Assembly: GCA_944324075.1 (NCBI GenBank)
Contig: CALUUZ010000019.1
Location: 1-53,197, forward strand
Source: Candidatus Mailhella excrementigallinarum
Lineage (GTDB): Bacteria; Desulfobacterota; Desulfovibrionia; Desulfovibrionales; Desulfovibrionaceae
Length of the DNA: 53,197 bases
Direction: 5' to 3'
Shown here: one piece after another, positions 44,874 through 53,197 of the stretch
Numbering within the stretch: the first letter of the stretch is position 1
Layout of the letters: each line of letters opens with the position of its first letter
Notes under the pieces: model-generated
Told to the model about the DNA's origin: nothing
What the model saw: the letters and a program-made list of their open reading frames with translations, nothing else
Databases searched by the model: none
Made by a program: the position numbers and the translations under genes

Positions 44874-45338
44874 TTATGCGAATATCCCTTTCAGCATGAC
44901 AAGAGCGTCCTCATGGTTCACCGCGCGCGGGCACAGCGCCGCCAGAGGTTCACGCGCCACTTCTCCGACAAGTTCCTCAATGTCCGCGCCCCGAACATTC
45001 AGCGGTTCCAGGCCCAGGGTATTGTAAACAAAGTTCCGGTAGGCGGCGGAAGTCTTCGCTCCGATCTCTTCCGGACTCTCCGTACCGGAAAACCCGGCAC
45101 CGGGAATCAGTCCTGTCTTTTTCACCCTGGCGGGAACTGCGGGAGCGATGAACTCAAGCATGACGGGCGCGGCATAGGCGCAGGCCCGGCCGTGCGGCAT
45201 ATGGAGTCTGCTTCCGATGACATGGGCCATGGAGTGCCCCTCATGCGCGGCGGCCAGCCATCCGCCCAGCGACGCGCTTGCCAGCATGCGGCCGTGCGCT
45301 TCAAAATTTCCTCCCTCCTGACAGGCTACGGCAGATAT
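44874..45338 (-). pseudogene. iron-containing alcohol dehydrogenase remnant
   Basis: Only the C-terminal 150 or so codons of an iron-type alcohol dehydrogenase are left. The frame is open back to 45338, where a TGA blocks it. Recognisable is the metal-binding HEGHSMAHVIGSRLHMPHG stretch with the last two ligand histidines, and the helical C-terminal domain to the stop. The N-terminal NAD-binding domain and the first two metal ligands (about 250 residues) are missing, and no matching sequence is seen upstream. An ATG at 45287 has no good ribosome site. Probably a decaying gene cut by rearrangement. Confidence 0.75.
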
Positions 45339-45605
45339 TCAATGTTTTCAGAGGTGATTCCAGACGGCTCACCGAACAAGACGCCTCACCTGCCCGACCG
45401 GATATGCCCGGAGTCGGATGCAGCGGGTCTCGTATCTTCTGCTCTCCTTATCCGCGAGGCGAACCGCGCCGAACGTCCCTCACCGTCAGCGCGGCTCGCC
45501 TCAGACCCTATGCGTTCAACGCGCAAGTTCCATGATGATGTCTGCAATAACCTCTTCCGCAGGAATGACCGGGCTGACCTTGCAATATGGACAGCGGCAG
45601 TACCG
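45339..45605. other. gap holding an in-frame continuation of the MFS gene
   Basis: Positions 45605-45516 on the minus strand continue the MFS reading frame past its TGA stop for 29 codons with a protein-like sequence (YCRCPYCKVSPVIPAEEV, then a hydrophobic helix) before a second TGA. The rest, 45339-45515, has no recognisable content. Confidence 0.4.
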
Positions 45606-46742
45606 TCACGGACGCCCTCCCTGCGCCAGCAGTACAAGCAGGAGAAGAGCGGCCGCGCCCCCCAGAAACACGCCGCCATACCCGGCCAGTTCCAGCGCGC
45701 CGCCGAACAGCAGCGGCGAAAGCGACTGGCTCAGGCGAAAAACGGTCACATCCAGCGACATGACGGCGGAACGCTGTTCCCTGCCTCCCAACCCTGCCAT
45801 GACGGCGCTGAGGCAGGGGCGGATTGCTCCGTCCTGCAGAGAACACAGCCACAGGGGAACAAGCAGCGCCCAGAAGGAAGGCAGAAACGGCATGAGCGCG
45901 ATACCTCCGGCGGACAGCAGCGCCGCGGCGCGGATCACCGTAAACGGAGGAAAGCGCCTGTTGCGCGCCACAAACAGCGAACCGGCAAGCATACCCAGCG
46001 CCGACAGCCCGTAACACATGCCCAGCCCGGACGATGGCGTCCCGAAACGCAGGTGGGCGTATCCCGGAAAAAACGTCATCACCGCGCCCATGTTCACGCC
46101 GATATTGATGAAGGAAATACCCAGAACCGCCAGGACACGGCGGGAACGCAGGGCTTCCGCCATGCCCCGGCAGCAGTCCGGAAAGGACCTCCTGACGCCC
46201 GAGGAGGGAAGGCGCGTCAGGAGGCACGCCAGGAAAAGGGGAATAGTGAACAGGGAGGGAACCCAGAACGCGTAACGCCAGTCCATCCCTCCGGCCCATC
46301 CGGCAAGAAGGGTGAAAAACATGACGCCCGCGCAGATCGCCACATAGGTTCTTCCCATGAACCGGGAGCGTTCCATGCCCTCGGCCACGCCGCCGAGAAG
46401 CGTGGTGTTCAGCAGCCCGAGACATGCTCCACCCGCGCCCTGCACCATGCGCCAGAGCAGAAGGGCTTCAAGGCTCTGTGCCGTCCCACAGGCGAAGCCC
46501 CCTGCGCCGTACAGCAGGATGCACGGCAGCAGGATGAGCCGGGGAGAAACGCGATCCGCCAGGATTCCGAACAGCGGCGTCAGCAGAATGCAGGGGAGGG
46601 TGAACGCCGCCATGAGCAGTCCCATGGAGCTTTCGGGCATGGCGAACTCCTCCGCCAGCGCGGGCAGAACAGGAACCGTGGCGGGCATGGCGTATGCGGA
46701 AATGAATGAAACAGCATACGCTATCCACTGGACTTTCAGCAT
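45606..46742 (-). CDS. major facilitator superfamily transporter
   Basis: Inner membrane secondary transporter of 378 residues with about 12 transmembrane helices, most like drug or metabolite antiporters. The MFS loop motif is present between helices 2 and 3 (GILADRVSPRLILL), and helix 5 has an antiporter-like GAGGACLGL pattern. I start at MLKVQWIAY because AGGAGG sits six bases upstream; the open frame extends 60 codons further without support. In frame, 29 further codons follow the TGA stop. Substrate unknown. Confidence 0.85.
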   Translation of the reverse strand: MLKVQWIAYAVSFISAYAMPATVPVLPALAEEFAMPESSMGLLMAAFTLPCILLTPLFGILADRVSPRLILLPCILLYGAGGFACGTAQSLEALLLWRMVQGAGGACLGLLNTTLLGGVAEGMERSRFMGRTYVAICAGVMFFTLLAGWAGGMDWRYAFWVPSLFTIPLFLACLLTRLPSSGVRRSFPDCCRGMAEALRSRRVLAVLGISFINIGVNMGAVMTFFPGYAHLRFGTPSSGLGMCYGLSALGMLAGSLFVARNRRFPPFTVIRAAALLSAGGIALMPFLPSFWALLVPLWLCSLQDGAIRPCLSAVMAGLGGREQRSAVMSLDVTVFRLSQSLSPLLFGGALELAGYGGVFLGGAAALLLLVLLAQGGRP

Positions 46743-46903
46743 GCCATGCCTCCTTTCAGTGCCTTCCTGCCCTTGTTCTCCCGTGCGGGAACCATGTACC
46801 CGACCGTACACGGCTCCCGCCTCTCCCGAATCGGACGCCGTTCCCCGCGCCGCGCCGGCCGCGCAGCCGGGACGAAACTCCCTGGAAGCGCTTCCGTCTC
46901 CGA

Positions 46904-47003
46904 AGCGTTCCAGAGGCCGCAATTCACTTGCGGCTGCTCCGGTGTCGCGGCTTCAGTCTCGCTTCGCTTGACTCCGGAAGCATTTTCAAAACGAAAACGC
47001 TCT
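46904..47003. repeat. AGAGC-family repeat, half copy
   Basis: Right half only: CCGCAATTCACTTGCGG, GTGTCGCGGCTTCAGTC, GACTCCGGAAGC, then ATTTTCAAAACGAAAACGCTCT. Same orientation as 22682-22852. The AGAGC end joins the stop codon of the dehydrogenase gene on the minus strand. Confidence 0.7.
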
Positions 47004-47871
47004 AACCGGGATCACGACCGACCATCTTGTAAATGGCCGTTACGTCTTCCTGCCCTATCCCCTCTTCATGAGCGAGATTGAAAATTGCAAGCACCTTTTC
47101 CGAAATGACCAGATCAAGCCCCTTGTCCCGCGCCATTTCACAGGCCAGACGCATGTCCTTGCGTTCGAGATCGACCGCAAAGCGGGTATGGAAATCCTTG
47201 GCGGCCATGAAGGGGCCGTTCGTCTCCAGATGGAAGCTGTTGCAGCCGGTGCTGCGGCACAGTTCCACCACATCCCGCGCATCCATGCCCGCCGCCTCGC
47301 CGAGCCTGATGCTTTCCGCTATGGCAAGACAGATGACTCCGCTCATCATGTTGCTGATCAGCTTGATGGCGCTTGCCGCCTCCGCGGAAACCACCCGCAC
47401 GGGCTGCGCGATGCGCATGAATATTTCATCCCACAGACGATCAACCACTTCCTTTTCTCCGCCCACATACAGAGTCTGCTCCGCCCGCTCCGCGTGAGCC
47501 GGAGATTTGCCCTGCGTACACTGGATGAAGTGGAGGCCGTGTCTTCCGGCGTCCTGTTCCAGCTCCCTAGTGGCACTGGCCCCGATGGTGCTCAGATCTA
47601 TGTGGACGGCCCCCTTCTTCATGACGCCGTACAGCCCGTCGCCCATCATCATGTTCTTCACGTCATCCGGCATGGGCAGGCAGGTGAACACCAGATCGCA
47701 GTCGGCCATTTCCCTGACGTCCTTCACGGGCACGCCGGTATTCCCGGCTTCCATGGCCTTGTCGACGGAAGGCTGATACAGATCGAACAGCTTTACCGTA
47801 TATCCGAGCCGGATCAGATTGCGGGCTACCGGCCGCCCCATGTTTCCAAGCCCGATGAAACCTGTCAGCAT
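47002..47871 (-). CDS. 3-hydroxyisobutyrate dehydrogenase-like oxidoreductase
   Basis: NAD(P)-dependent beta-hydroxyacid dehydrogenase of 289 residues, cytosolic. The Rossmann motif GFIGLGNMGRPVARNL is at 4-20, the DLSTI motif at 92-96, and the catalytic lysine region AIKLISNMMSG has Lys170 and Asn174. The substrate loop, usually a Ser-Gly-Gly motif, reads CTQGKSPAHAERA here, so the substrate probably differs from hydroxyisobutyrate or tartronate semialdehyde. AAGGAG precedes the start. Last gene of the TRAP-linked cluster; its TAG stop abuts a repeat end. Confidence 0.83.
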   Translation of the reverse strand: MLTGFIGLGNMGRPVARNLIRLGYTVKLFDLYQPSVDKAMEAGNTGVPVKDVREMADCDLVFTCLPMPDDVKNMMMGDGLYGVMKKGAVHIDLSTIGASATRELEQDAGRHGLHFIQCTQGKSPAHAERAEQTLYVGGEKEVVDRLWDEIFMRIAQPVRVVSAEAASAIKLISNMMSGVICLAIAESIRLGEAAGMDARDVVELCRSTGCNSFHLETNGPFMAAKDFHTRFAVDLERKDMRLACEMARDKGLDLVISEKVLAIFNLAHEEGIGQEDVTAIYKMVGRDPG

Positions 47872-47984
47872 GGCAATTCTCCTTGCATGAAAGAATAAGT
47901 CGGTATTGAGAGAGCGCCGTTCCCGGCGCGGAATCCGAAGCCCGGGAACGGGGGAAGCGTCCCTGTTCCCGGAAACGGCATATG

Positions 47985-49928
47985 TTACAGGGAACAGACC
48001 GCCTGGAACGCGGATTCGTTGCCCGCAAGAATCTTGCCGGGGTTCACCGCGTCGCCTATGACGATCACGCGGATGCCGCGCTTCTTCAAAGGCTCCTCAA
48101 GAGGATTGCAGGGTTTGCTGCCTACCGCGATGACGATGTCGTCAACAGCGCCGAGGATCTTTTCCCCTTCAGGCCCTTCCACCCGCAGCGCGCCGTTTTC
48201 CATGCCCGTCACCCTGGTCTTCGGCATGCAGGTCACACCCTTTTCGGCAAAACGCTGCATCATCATGCCGCGGCTCATCATTTCCGCGTCAGGCGCCATA
48301 TCATCGCGCATTTCAATGACAGTCACCTTGTGCCCCGCGTCGGTCAGCAATTCCGCCGTTTCACAGCCGATAAGCCCGCCGCCGATGACCACGATGCGGC
48401 GGGAGAGCTTCTTTTTCCATGTTTCCGCGTCAGAGAGGATATCCTGTGCCATGTAGTGCCTGACGTCATTGACGCCGGGCAGGGGAGGAACAAGGGGAAG
48501 CGCCCCCGTGGCCAGCAGCACGACATCGGGCCTGATGGCTTCAATATCGTGGGCGGTCATGTTGCGGGAACAGAGCAGGGATACGCCGGAGGCATTCAGG
48601 GCGCGCGCCTGCCATGCGGCATAGTCGCCAAGCTCGCTCTTGAAGGGCGGCTTGTCCGCCAGATTAAGCTGGCCGCCGGGCTTGTCCTCCTTTTCAAATA
48701 CCGTCACCCTGTGCCCCCTGCGTACCGCGTACAGGGCGGCGGTCATGCCCACCGGGCCGGCGCCGACAACGACGACCTCAAGCTTCTTTTCCGCTGGCCG
48801 GATTTCCAGCTCGCGCCCGGCGGCCGGGTTCACCGTGCAGGTGACCGGCTGCTGCATCACGGCCAGACGGCCCACACATCCTTCATTGCAGCCGATGCAG
48901 GGGCGAACGGCGTCCGCGCGTCCTTCCTTCGCCTTGTTCGGCAACTCAGGATCGGCTATCAGGGCGCGTCCCATGGCTACAAAGTCCGCGCAGCCTTCGG
49001 AAAGCGCCTTTTCCGCCACGTCCACGGTCTTGATGCGTCCGGCGGCAATGACGGGGATGGCCCCGTTCACGGCTTCACGCACCATGCGCGCGCGTTCCAG
49101 GTTCCAGCCGTAGGGCATGGCCGCGGGCGGAATCATCAGGTGCAGGGCTTCATAGTTCCCGGCGGAAACATTGACCGCATTGACGCCCTCACCGACCATG
49201 GCCCTGGCAATGGCGCAGGCTTCTTCCGGCGTTGTTCCGCCTTCCGTTCCCTCAATGCCGCATACGCGGAAATTGATGGCCATGTCGTCCCCCACCTGGG
49301 AACGCACTTCACGCACCACTTCCCGCAGGAAACGCATGCGGTTTTCCAGAGAACCGCCATATTCGTCCGTGCGCTTGTTCATGTAGCAGGAGAGAAACTG
49401 GTTGATCAGGTATCCGTGCGCGCCATGCACGTCGATGCAGTCAAAGCCGGCTTCCCTGGCACGGCGGGCGGCCTGACCATGCAGAAGAACCAGCTCGCGG
49501 ATCTCGTCCCTGGAAAGCTCGCGCGTGTAATCATCGCTCCAGGCGCACTTCACGCGGGAAGGAGCTTCCGTCTCATAGCCGCCGTTCAGGGCCGGCATGG
49601 TCTGACGTCCGCCGTGAAAAAGCTGCACGGAGATTTTCGCCCCCTGGCGGTGCACGGCATCGGCAAGCCTGCGCAGTCCGGGGATCATGTCGTCGCTGTG
49701 GATACCGAGCTGATTGGCCATGGATTTGCCGGGCAGGCTGATATAGGCGCCGCCTGTGCAGATGAGACCCACGCCGCCCCTGGCGCGTGCCTCGTGGTAG
49801 GCGATGAAACGGTCGGTAACCCTGCCGTCAAGTTCGCACATGTTGGTGATCATGGGGGGAAACACAATACGGTTGCGCAGCTCCATGGGGCCGATGCGGC
49901 CGGGTTTCATGCAGAGAAGTTCGGACAT
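47985..49928 (-). CDS. Old Yellow Enzyme / 2,4-dienoyl-CoA reductase-like flavoenzyme
   Basis: Multi-cofactor reductase of 647 residues resembling 2,4-dienoyl-CoA reductase and trimethylamine dehydrogenase. Residues 1-340 are an FMN TIM barrel with DVHGAHGYLINQFLS (His168, His171, Tyr173). A 4Fe-4S motif follows (Cys344, 347, 351, 364), then FAD- and NAD-binding domains with VVVVGAGPVGMTAALYA and VVIGGGLIGCETAELL. It would reduce an activated C=C bond with NAD(P)H. AAGGAG lies before the ATG. Placed between a TRAP transporter and a hydroxyacid dehydrogenase, it likely acts on the imported compound. Confidence 0.87.
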   Translation of the reverse strand: MSELLCMKPGRIGPMELRNRIVFPPMITNMCELDGRVTDRFIAYHEARARGGVGLICTGGAYISLPGKSMANQLGIHSDDMIPGLRRLADAVHRQGAKISVQLFHGGRQTMPALNGGYETEAPSRVKCAWSDDYTRELSRDEIRELVLLHGQAARRAREAGFDCIDVHGAHGYLINQFLSCYMNKRTDEYGGSLENRMRFLREVVREVRSQVGDDMAINFRVCGIEGTEGGTTPEEACAIARAMVGEGVNAVNVSAGNYEALHLMIPPAAMPYGWNLERARMVREAVNGAIPVIAAGRIKTVDVAEKALSEGCADFVAMGRALIADPELPNKAKEGRADAVRPCIGCNEGCVGRLAVMQQPVTCTVNPAAGRELEIRPAEKKLEVVVVGAGPVGMTAALYAVRRGHRVTVFEKEDKPGGQLNLADKPPFKSELGDYAAWQARALNASGVSLLCSRNMTAHDIEAIRPDVVLLATGALPLVPPLPGVNDVRHYMAQDILSDAETWKKKLSRRIVVIGGGLIGCETAELLTDAGHKVTVIEMRDDMAPDAEMMSRGMMMQRFAEKGVTCMPKTRVTGMENGALRVEGPEGEKILGAVDDIVIAVGSKPCNPLEEPLKKRGIRVIVIGDAVNPGKILAGNESAFQAVCSL

Positions 49929-49956
49929 GATATTGCTCCTTTGAAGGTTTGTCGGC

Positions 49957-51867
49957 TTATCCGATAAGACGGGTCATCCACAGGGAAAGTTCTGGCAGAT
50001 AGGTGACGGCGATCAGAATGGCCACCATACAGACCAGGAAGGGAAGCAGCTTTTTGGCGATGCTTTCCACAGGCATGCCGGATATGGCGCTGGACACGAA
50101 GAGATTCGCGCCGACCGGCGGGGTCACGAAACCGATGCCGAGATTCACGGCCATGATGATGCCGAAGTGCAGCGGATCCACGCCCAGCTTCACCACCACG
50201 GGAACCAGAATGGGGGCAAGAATGATGATGGCCGCGCCGGTTTCAATGAGCGCCCCCACCAGTAGAAGGAAGATGTTGAGAAGAAGCAGCATCGCGTACT
50301 TGTCGGACGTGATGGAGAGCAATGTGGAGGCGATGGCATCCGGCACGCGCTCTATGGCCATGATATAGCCGAAGATGCTGGCCATGGAGATGAGCAGGAT
50401 GACCACCGCGCTGGTGATGCCGCAGTTCACGAGTATCTTCACGATATTGTGCCGCGTGATGCCCTTGTAGACGAACACCCCGACAAGCAGGCCGTAGGTT
50501 GCCGCCACGGCCGCGGCTTCCGTGGGCGTCATGAAGCCTCCGTAGATGCCGCCCAGAATGATCACGGGAACCATGATGGCCCACTTGGCTTCCCATGAAA
50601 CCCTGGCCAGCCGGGACGCGCTGAATCCGCTGCTGGTTCCGCGCCAGCCGTTTCTGCGCGAAATCCACCATGTGATCGCCATGAAGCCGGTACCGAAAAG
50701 CAGCCCGGGAATCACGCCGCCGAGAAAAAGCTTGCTGATCGAGGCCTTGGTCACCACGCCGTACAGCACAAAGGTGTTGCTGGGAGGGATCAGCGTGCCT
50801 ATTATCCCCGCGCAGGCCATCAGTGCGGCGGCGAACGCCTTGTCATAGCCGCGTTCCACCATGGCGGGAATGGTGATCATGCCGATGGCGGCAACGGTCG
50901 CCGTGGCGGAACCGCTGATGGCCCCGAACAGCATGCTTGCAATGACCGATGCAAGGGCAATGCCGCCCCAGGTCCCCCCCACCAGTTCGTCGCCGAGTTC
51001 CAGAAGCTGTTTGGACAGCCCTCCCTCCCCCATGAACACGCCTGCCGCAATGAAGAAAAAGACGGCCAGAATGGGGAAGGAATCCAGCGAGGTGAACGAT
51101 ATCTGCGCTACAATGTCCAGCGGCACGGAGCCGCTCATGATAATGCCGATCGCACCGGCCACGCCCAGGCTGATGGCGATGGGCACCCCCAGCAGCATGC
51201 AGAGCAGCAGCGTACCGATGAGTATCCAGACGATATCCGTTTCCGCGAACAGCAGTACGGGAATCGTCATCAGCGCGGCTATGGCGAGACCGATGAGAAA
51301 GTCCCGCGCTCCCGTTTCCCGGTACTGCCGGACGAGATCCTGCGCCAGACGCATGCTGATCAGCAGGAACGCGACAACCAGCACGGAATAGGGAATGGCA
51401 TATGGTATGCCCAGCGCCGTCGTTTTCTGCCCAAACGCAATCTGCGTGCTGATGACGTTCCAGGAAAGACGCAGCACCAGCAGGGAAAAGCCGAGAAAGA
51501 CAAGGCTGTCCAGCGTCCACAGGATGCTCTGCCAGCGCAGGGGCAGGCGATCCACCAGTACGGTGATGCGGATGGTTTCCCTGCGTCTTACGGACTGGGA
51601 AACGGCAAAATAGGTTGCCCAGATAAAGCAGAATATGGCCGTTTCCTCGGCCCATGCCGTGGAACCGGTCATTCCCAGCACGTCCACGATGATATAGCGG
51701 AATATGACCTGCCAGGTGATCAGCAGAATACTGATCAGCATGCAGACGACAATGACGGGTTTTTCCGCGTTTTCATTCAGCCAGCCAAGGGCTGCCCGAA
51801 AAAGGCCGGAAGACGGACATTCCACGCCGCGCGCACATGCGGCGGAATCCTTTGCGATCATGTTCAT
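49957..51867 (-). CDS. TRAP transporter permease, fused DctQM
   Basis: Fused small and large membrane subunits of a TRAP transporter, 636 residues. The DctQ part (about 28-195) has four helices with the VFRYIIVDVLGMTGSTAWAEE pattern. The DctM part (about 200-636) has the repeated helices and motifs such as GVAGAIGIIMSGS, AGVFMGEGGLSKQL, and ALMACAGIIGTLIPPSN, and it uses sodium-driven import with the DctP protein encoded upstream. AAAGGAGA precedes the start. OYE-like enzyme follows after 28 bp, so one transcript is likely. Confidence 0.92.
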   Translation of the reverse strand: MNMIAKDSAACARGVECPSSGLFRAALGWLNENAEKPVIVVCMLISILLITWQVIFRYIIVDVLGMTGSTAWAEETAIFCFIWATYFAVSQSVRRRETIRITVLVDRLPLRWQSILWTLDSLVFLGFSLLVLRLSWNVISTQIAFGQKTTALGIPYAIPYSVLVVAFLLISMRLAQDLVRQYRETGARDFLIGLAIAALMTIPVLLFAETDIVWILIGTLLLCMLLGVPIAISLGVAGAIGIIMSGSVPLDIVAQISFTSLDSFPILAVFFFIAAGVFMGEGGLSKQLLELGDELVGGTWGGIALASVIASMLFGAISGSATATVAAIGMITIPAMVERGYDKAFAAALMACAGIIGTLIPPSNTFVLYGVVTKASISKLFLGGVIPGLLFGTGFMAITWWISRRNGWRGTSSGFSASRLARVSWEAKWAIMVPVIILGGIYGGFMTPTEAAAVAATYGLLVGVFVYKGITRHNIVKILVNCGITSAVVILLISMASIFGYIMAIERVPDAIASTLLSITSDKYAMLLLLNIFLLLVGALIETGAAIIILAPILVPVVVKLGVDPLHFGIIMAVNLGIGFVTPPVGANLFVSSAISGMPVESIAKKLLPFLVCMVAILIAVTYLPELSLWMTRLIG

Positions 51868-51915
51868 GACGCCTCTCCTTTGAGGGAATGCCTCTGAAAA
51901 ATGCCGTTCAGCGGT

Positions 51916-52917
51916 TTATTTCTGGGTTTCCCGGATCAGACGGAGAAGTTCCGGATCAATGCTGTCAAACCTGTCGTAGATGGAGGCGGTCATCCGCTTC
52001 ATGCGCTCGCGCTCTTCCGGAGAAAGCTTGTGGATCGTCACGTTCTTCCCTCGCACGAACTCCTCGCCCCTGCGTACCACGTCCCTGTTATAGGCATACT
52101 CCAGCCGCTCGGCCTCGCGCGCGGCCTCAAGAATGAGCCGCTGTTCCTCCTTGCTCAACCCATCCCAGAACTTCCGGTTCATGAAGGCGAAGATGACGGT
52201 ATGGTTGTGGTCTGTCTGGAGAAAGAACTTGTCCACTTCCCACCGGCCGGAATTGTGCAGCGCATCATAGCCGAGCAGTTCACCGTCCACCGTGCCCTGC
52301 TGCAGCGCGGTGAACACGTCGGAATAGGCGATGGGAGTAGGGTTCATGCCCAGAGCCTCGGCGGTGGCCATGTCCACGGCAGAGGCCGTGGTGCGCATTT
52401 TCACCCCCTTCAGACTCTCCACGTCATCAAGAGGCTTCCTGGCAGTGGCGTATCCGCGATACGCGCTGTCCATCGACATGATCAGCTTGAGCCCGACCTC
52501 CGCGGCCTTTTTGTCCAGATACGCCGCTATCGGCCCGTCGCCGAACGCGGCCAGATACTGATCATGCTTGTCCGGGTTCAGCAGAAAGGGCAGATCAAAA
52601 GCGGCTGCCGTGGGAATGAAGTTACCCAGATTGGAGGAACCGCACATGGCTATTTCCAGACAGCCCAGCTGACAGCTTTCGGTCAGCACGCGGTCGGACC
52701 CCAGGACGCCGTTCGGGTAGAGATGAACCCTGATCCCCCCACCGCTGTTTCTTTCCAGGATTTCCTTGAATTTTTCGTAACCGTAGGTGAAGGCGATGCC
52801 GGGATAGCCTGTGTGGCCGAGCCGCAGCGTCAGCGGCTCGGCCGCGGCGAAACCGGGCATGCAAAACATGGCCGCGAATGACAGCACGGCCACCGTGGAC
52901 AGGGAAAACCTTCTCAT
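51916..52917 (-). CDS. TRAP transporter substrate-binding protein DctP
   Basis: Periplasmic receptor for the fused permease. The 333-residue protein has a Sec signal peptide (MRRFSLSTVAVLSFAAMFCM, cleavage near AAA-EP at 26) and the DctP fold: LRLGHTGYPGIAFTYGYEKF, the MRTTASAVDMATAEALGMNP region with the conserved carboxylate-binding arginine, PIAYSDVFTALQQGTVDGEL, and a hydrophobic NRKFWDGLSKEEQ segment. Ligands are likely organic acids. GGAG precedes the ATG. It stands 48 bp before the permease gene. Confidence 0.92.
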   Translation of the reverse strand: MRRFSLSTVAVLSFAAMFCMPGFAAAEPLTLRLGHTGYPGIAFTYGYEKFKEILERNSGGGIRVHLYPNGVLGSDRVLTESCQLGCLEIAMCGSSNLGNFIPTAAAFDLPFLLNPDKHDQYLAAFGDGPIAAYLDKKAAEVGLKLIMSMDSAYRGYATARKPLDDVESLKGVKMRTTASAVDMATAEALGMNPTPIAYSDVFTALQQGTVDGELLGYDALHNSGRWEVDKFFLQTDHNHTVIFAFMNRKFWDGLSKEEQRLILEAAREAERLEYAYNRDVVRRGEEFVRGKNVTIHKLSPEERERMKRMTASIYDRFDSIDPELLRLIRETQK

Positions 52918-52950
52918 GTCAAGCTCCGTCCGGAGAAAACGGGTGGAAAA

Positions 52951-52977
52951 GGCTCCGCCCGCAGTTCGGGCGGAGCC
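52951..52977 (-). terminator. hairpin between the amidohydrolase and dctP
   Basis: An 11-bp perfect stem (52951-52961 with 52967-52977) followed on the minus strand by TTTTCC. It may end part of the amidohydrolase transcript and set the ratio between it and the TRAP genes. Confidence 0.6.
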
Positions 52978-52989
52978 GGGAGCGCGGGC

Positions 52990-53197
52990 CTAGCTTTCAA
53001 GCCCAAGCAGGCGGGCGGCGTTGCCGTAAAGGTATTTTTCCATTACGTCGTCGCGCACCTTGTAGAGAGGATGGCTGCGGAACGCGAGGGTTTCCTCGAT
53101 GGGTTCCCTGATCGACGCGAAGGGGTAGGAACTGCCGTACACGAAGGTGTCGGGCAGGTTGTTCAGGTTCCAGGCATAGAGCTGCCCGCCGGGGAAG
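52990..53197 (-). CDS. amidohydrolase family protein, C-terminal part
   Basis: Partial gene, cut by the window edge at its 5' side; the last 68 codons are present. The visible sequence has the Amidohydro_2 C-terminal pattern: FVYGSSYPF, a SIREPIEETLAFR helix, and the closing EKYLYGNAARLLGLES. Such TIM-barrel metal enzymes act as hydrolases or decarboxylases on lactones and carboxylic acids. It heads the cluster read toward dctP and may process the transported compound or its product. Confidence 0.75.
   Translation of the reverse strand, partial: FPGGQLYAWNLNNLPDTFVYGSSYPFASIREPIEETLAFRSHPLYKVRDDVMEKYLYGNAARLLGLES

Noticed and set aside
44697-46709. 670-codon open frame opposite the MFS gene
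   Set aside because: Extremely Arg/Gln/His-rich and overlapping a transporter with clear helices.
47982-49967. 661-codon open frame opposite the flavoenzyme gene
   Set aside because: Mirror frame with no motif; the other strand encodes a complete reductase.
1-53197. CRISPR arrays, tRNA or rRNA genes
   Set aside because: The dispersed repeats are not regularly spaced, and I saw no tRNA T-arm/cloverleaf pattern or rRNA signature on either strand.

Overview
The window is a typical stretch of chromosome at roughly 60% GC. Gene content points to a Desulfovibrionaceae-type sulfate or sulfite reducer, possibly a host-associated one of the Bilophila/Mailhella/Desulfovibrio kind. The supporting genes are a large FAD/Fe-S D-lactate-type dehydrogenase, a Rex redox repressor, F0 genes cut off from the F1 genes, type III glutamine synthetase, a long-form HisG, RNase Y, a fused TRAP permease and a TauE/SafE exporter. 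This assignment is inferred from family content; no rRNA or marker comparison was possible. I see no rRNA, tRNA, CRISPR array, phage or intact insertion sequence.

Layout. 1-3900: leuD and leuB, each with its own candidate promoter and leader hairpin, then a CgeB-like glycosyltransferase. 3900-14330 (mostly minus strand): an alkylsulfatase-like metallohydrolase; a trxA-trxB-bamD operon behind a textbook promoter; fbp-tsaD; a sensor-like lipoprotein, TPR protein and FtsB-like protein; pgsA and pcm. 14500-22500 (plus): CBS protein, M23 peptidase, B3/B4 protein, the 1236-residue dehydrogenase and two small exported proteins. 22850-29650: paaK-like ligase, divergent purD-purE, an FMN alpha-hydroxy-acid oxidoreductase, TauE/SafE and YitT membrane proteins and a 68-residue orphan. 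30083-32340: a DUF1538 membrane protein translationally coupled to a tandem PII-like protein. 32600-36450 (minus): HAD phosphatase, glnN, slyD. 36590-38810: atpZ-atpI-atpB-atpE. 38900-44680: rex, cobS, zapB-like, zapA, 6S RNA, rny, hisI, hisG. 44870-46740: an alcohol dehydrogenase remnant and an MFS transporter. 47000-53197 (minus): a catabolic cluster with an amidohydrolase, TRAP transporter (DctP, DctQM), an Old Yellow Enzyme/dienoyl-CoA reductase-like flavoenzyme and a 3-hydroxyisobutyrate dehydrogenase-like enzyme.

The most unusual signal is between the genes. A family of composite palindromic repeats (full copies of about 125-180 bp) with short terminal inverted repeats AGAGCRTTTY recurs in both orientations, often right at a stop codon. 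It looks like a MITE- or REP-like element, and three genes use a TAG stop that lies in or against the element end. A second GC-rich repeat occurs once in each orientation on the two sides of the DUF1538/PII-like/HAD segment. The DUF1538 plus PII-like pair and the TRAP-linked flavoenzyme cluster are the best candidates for undescribed function.
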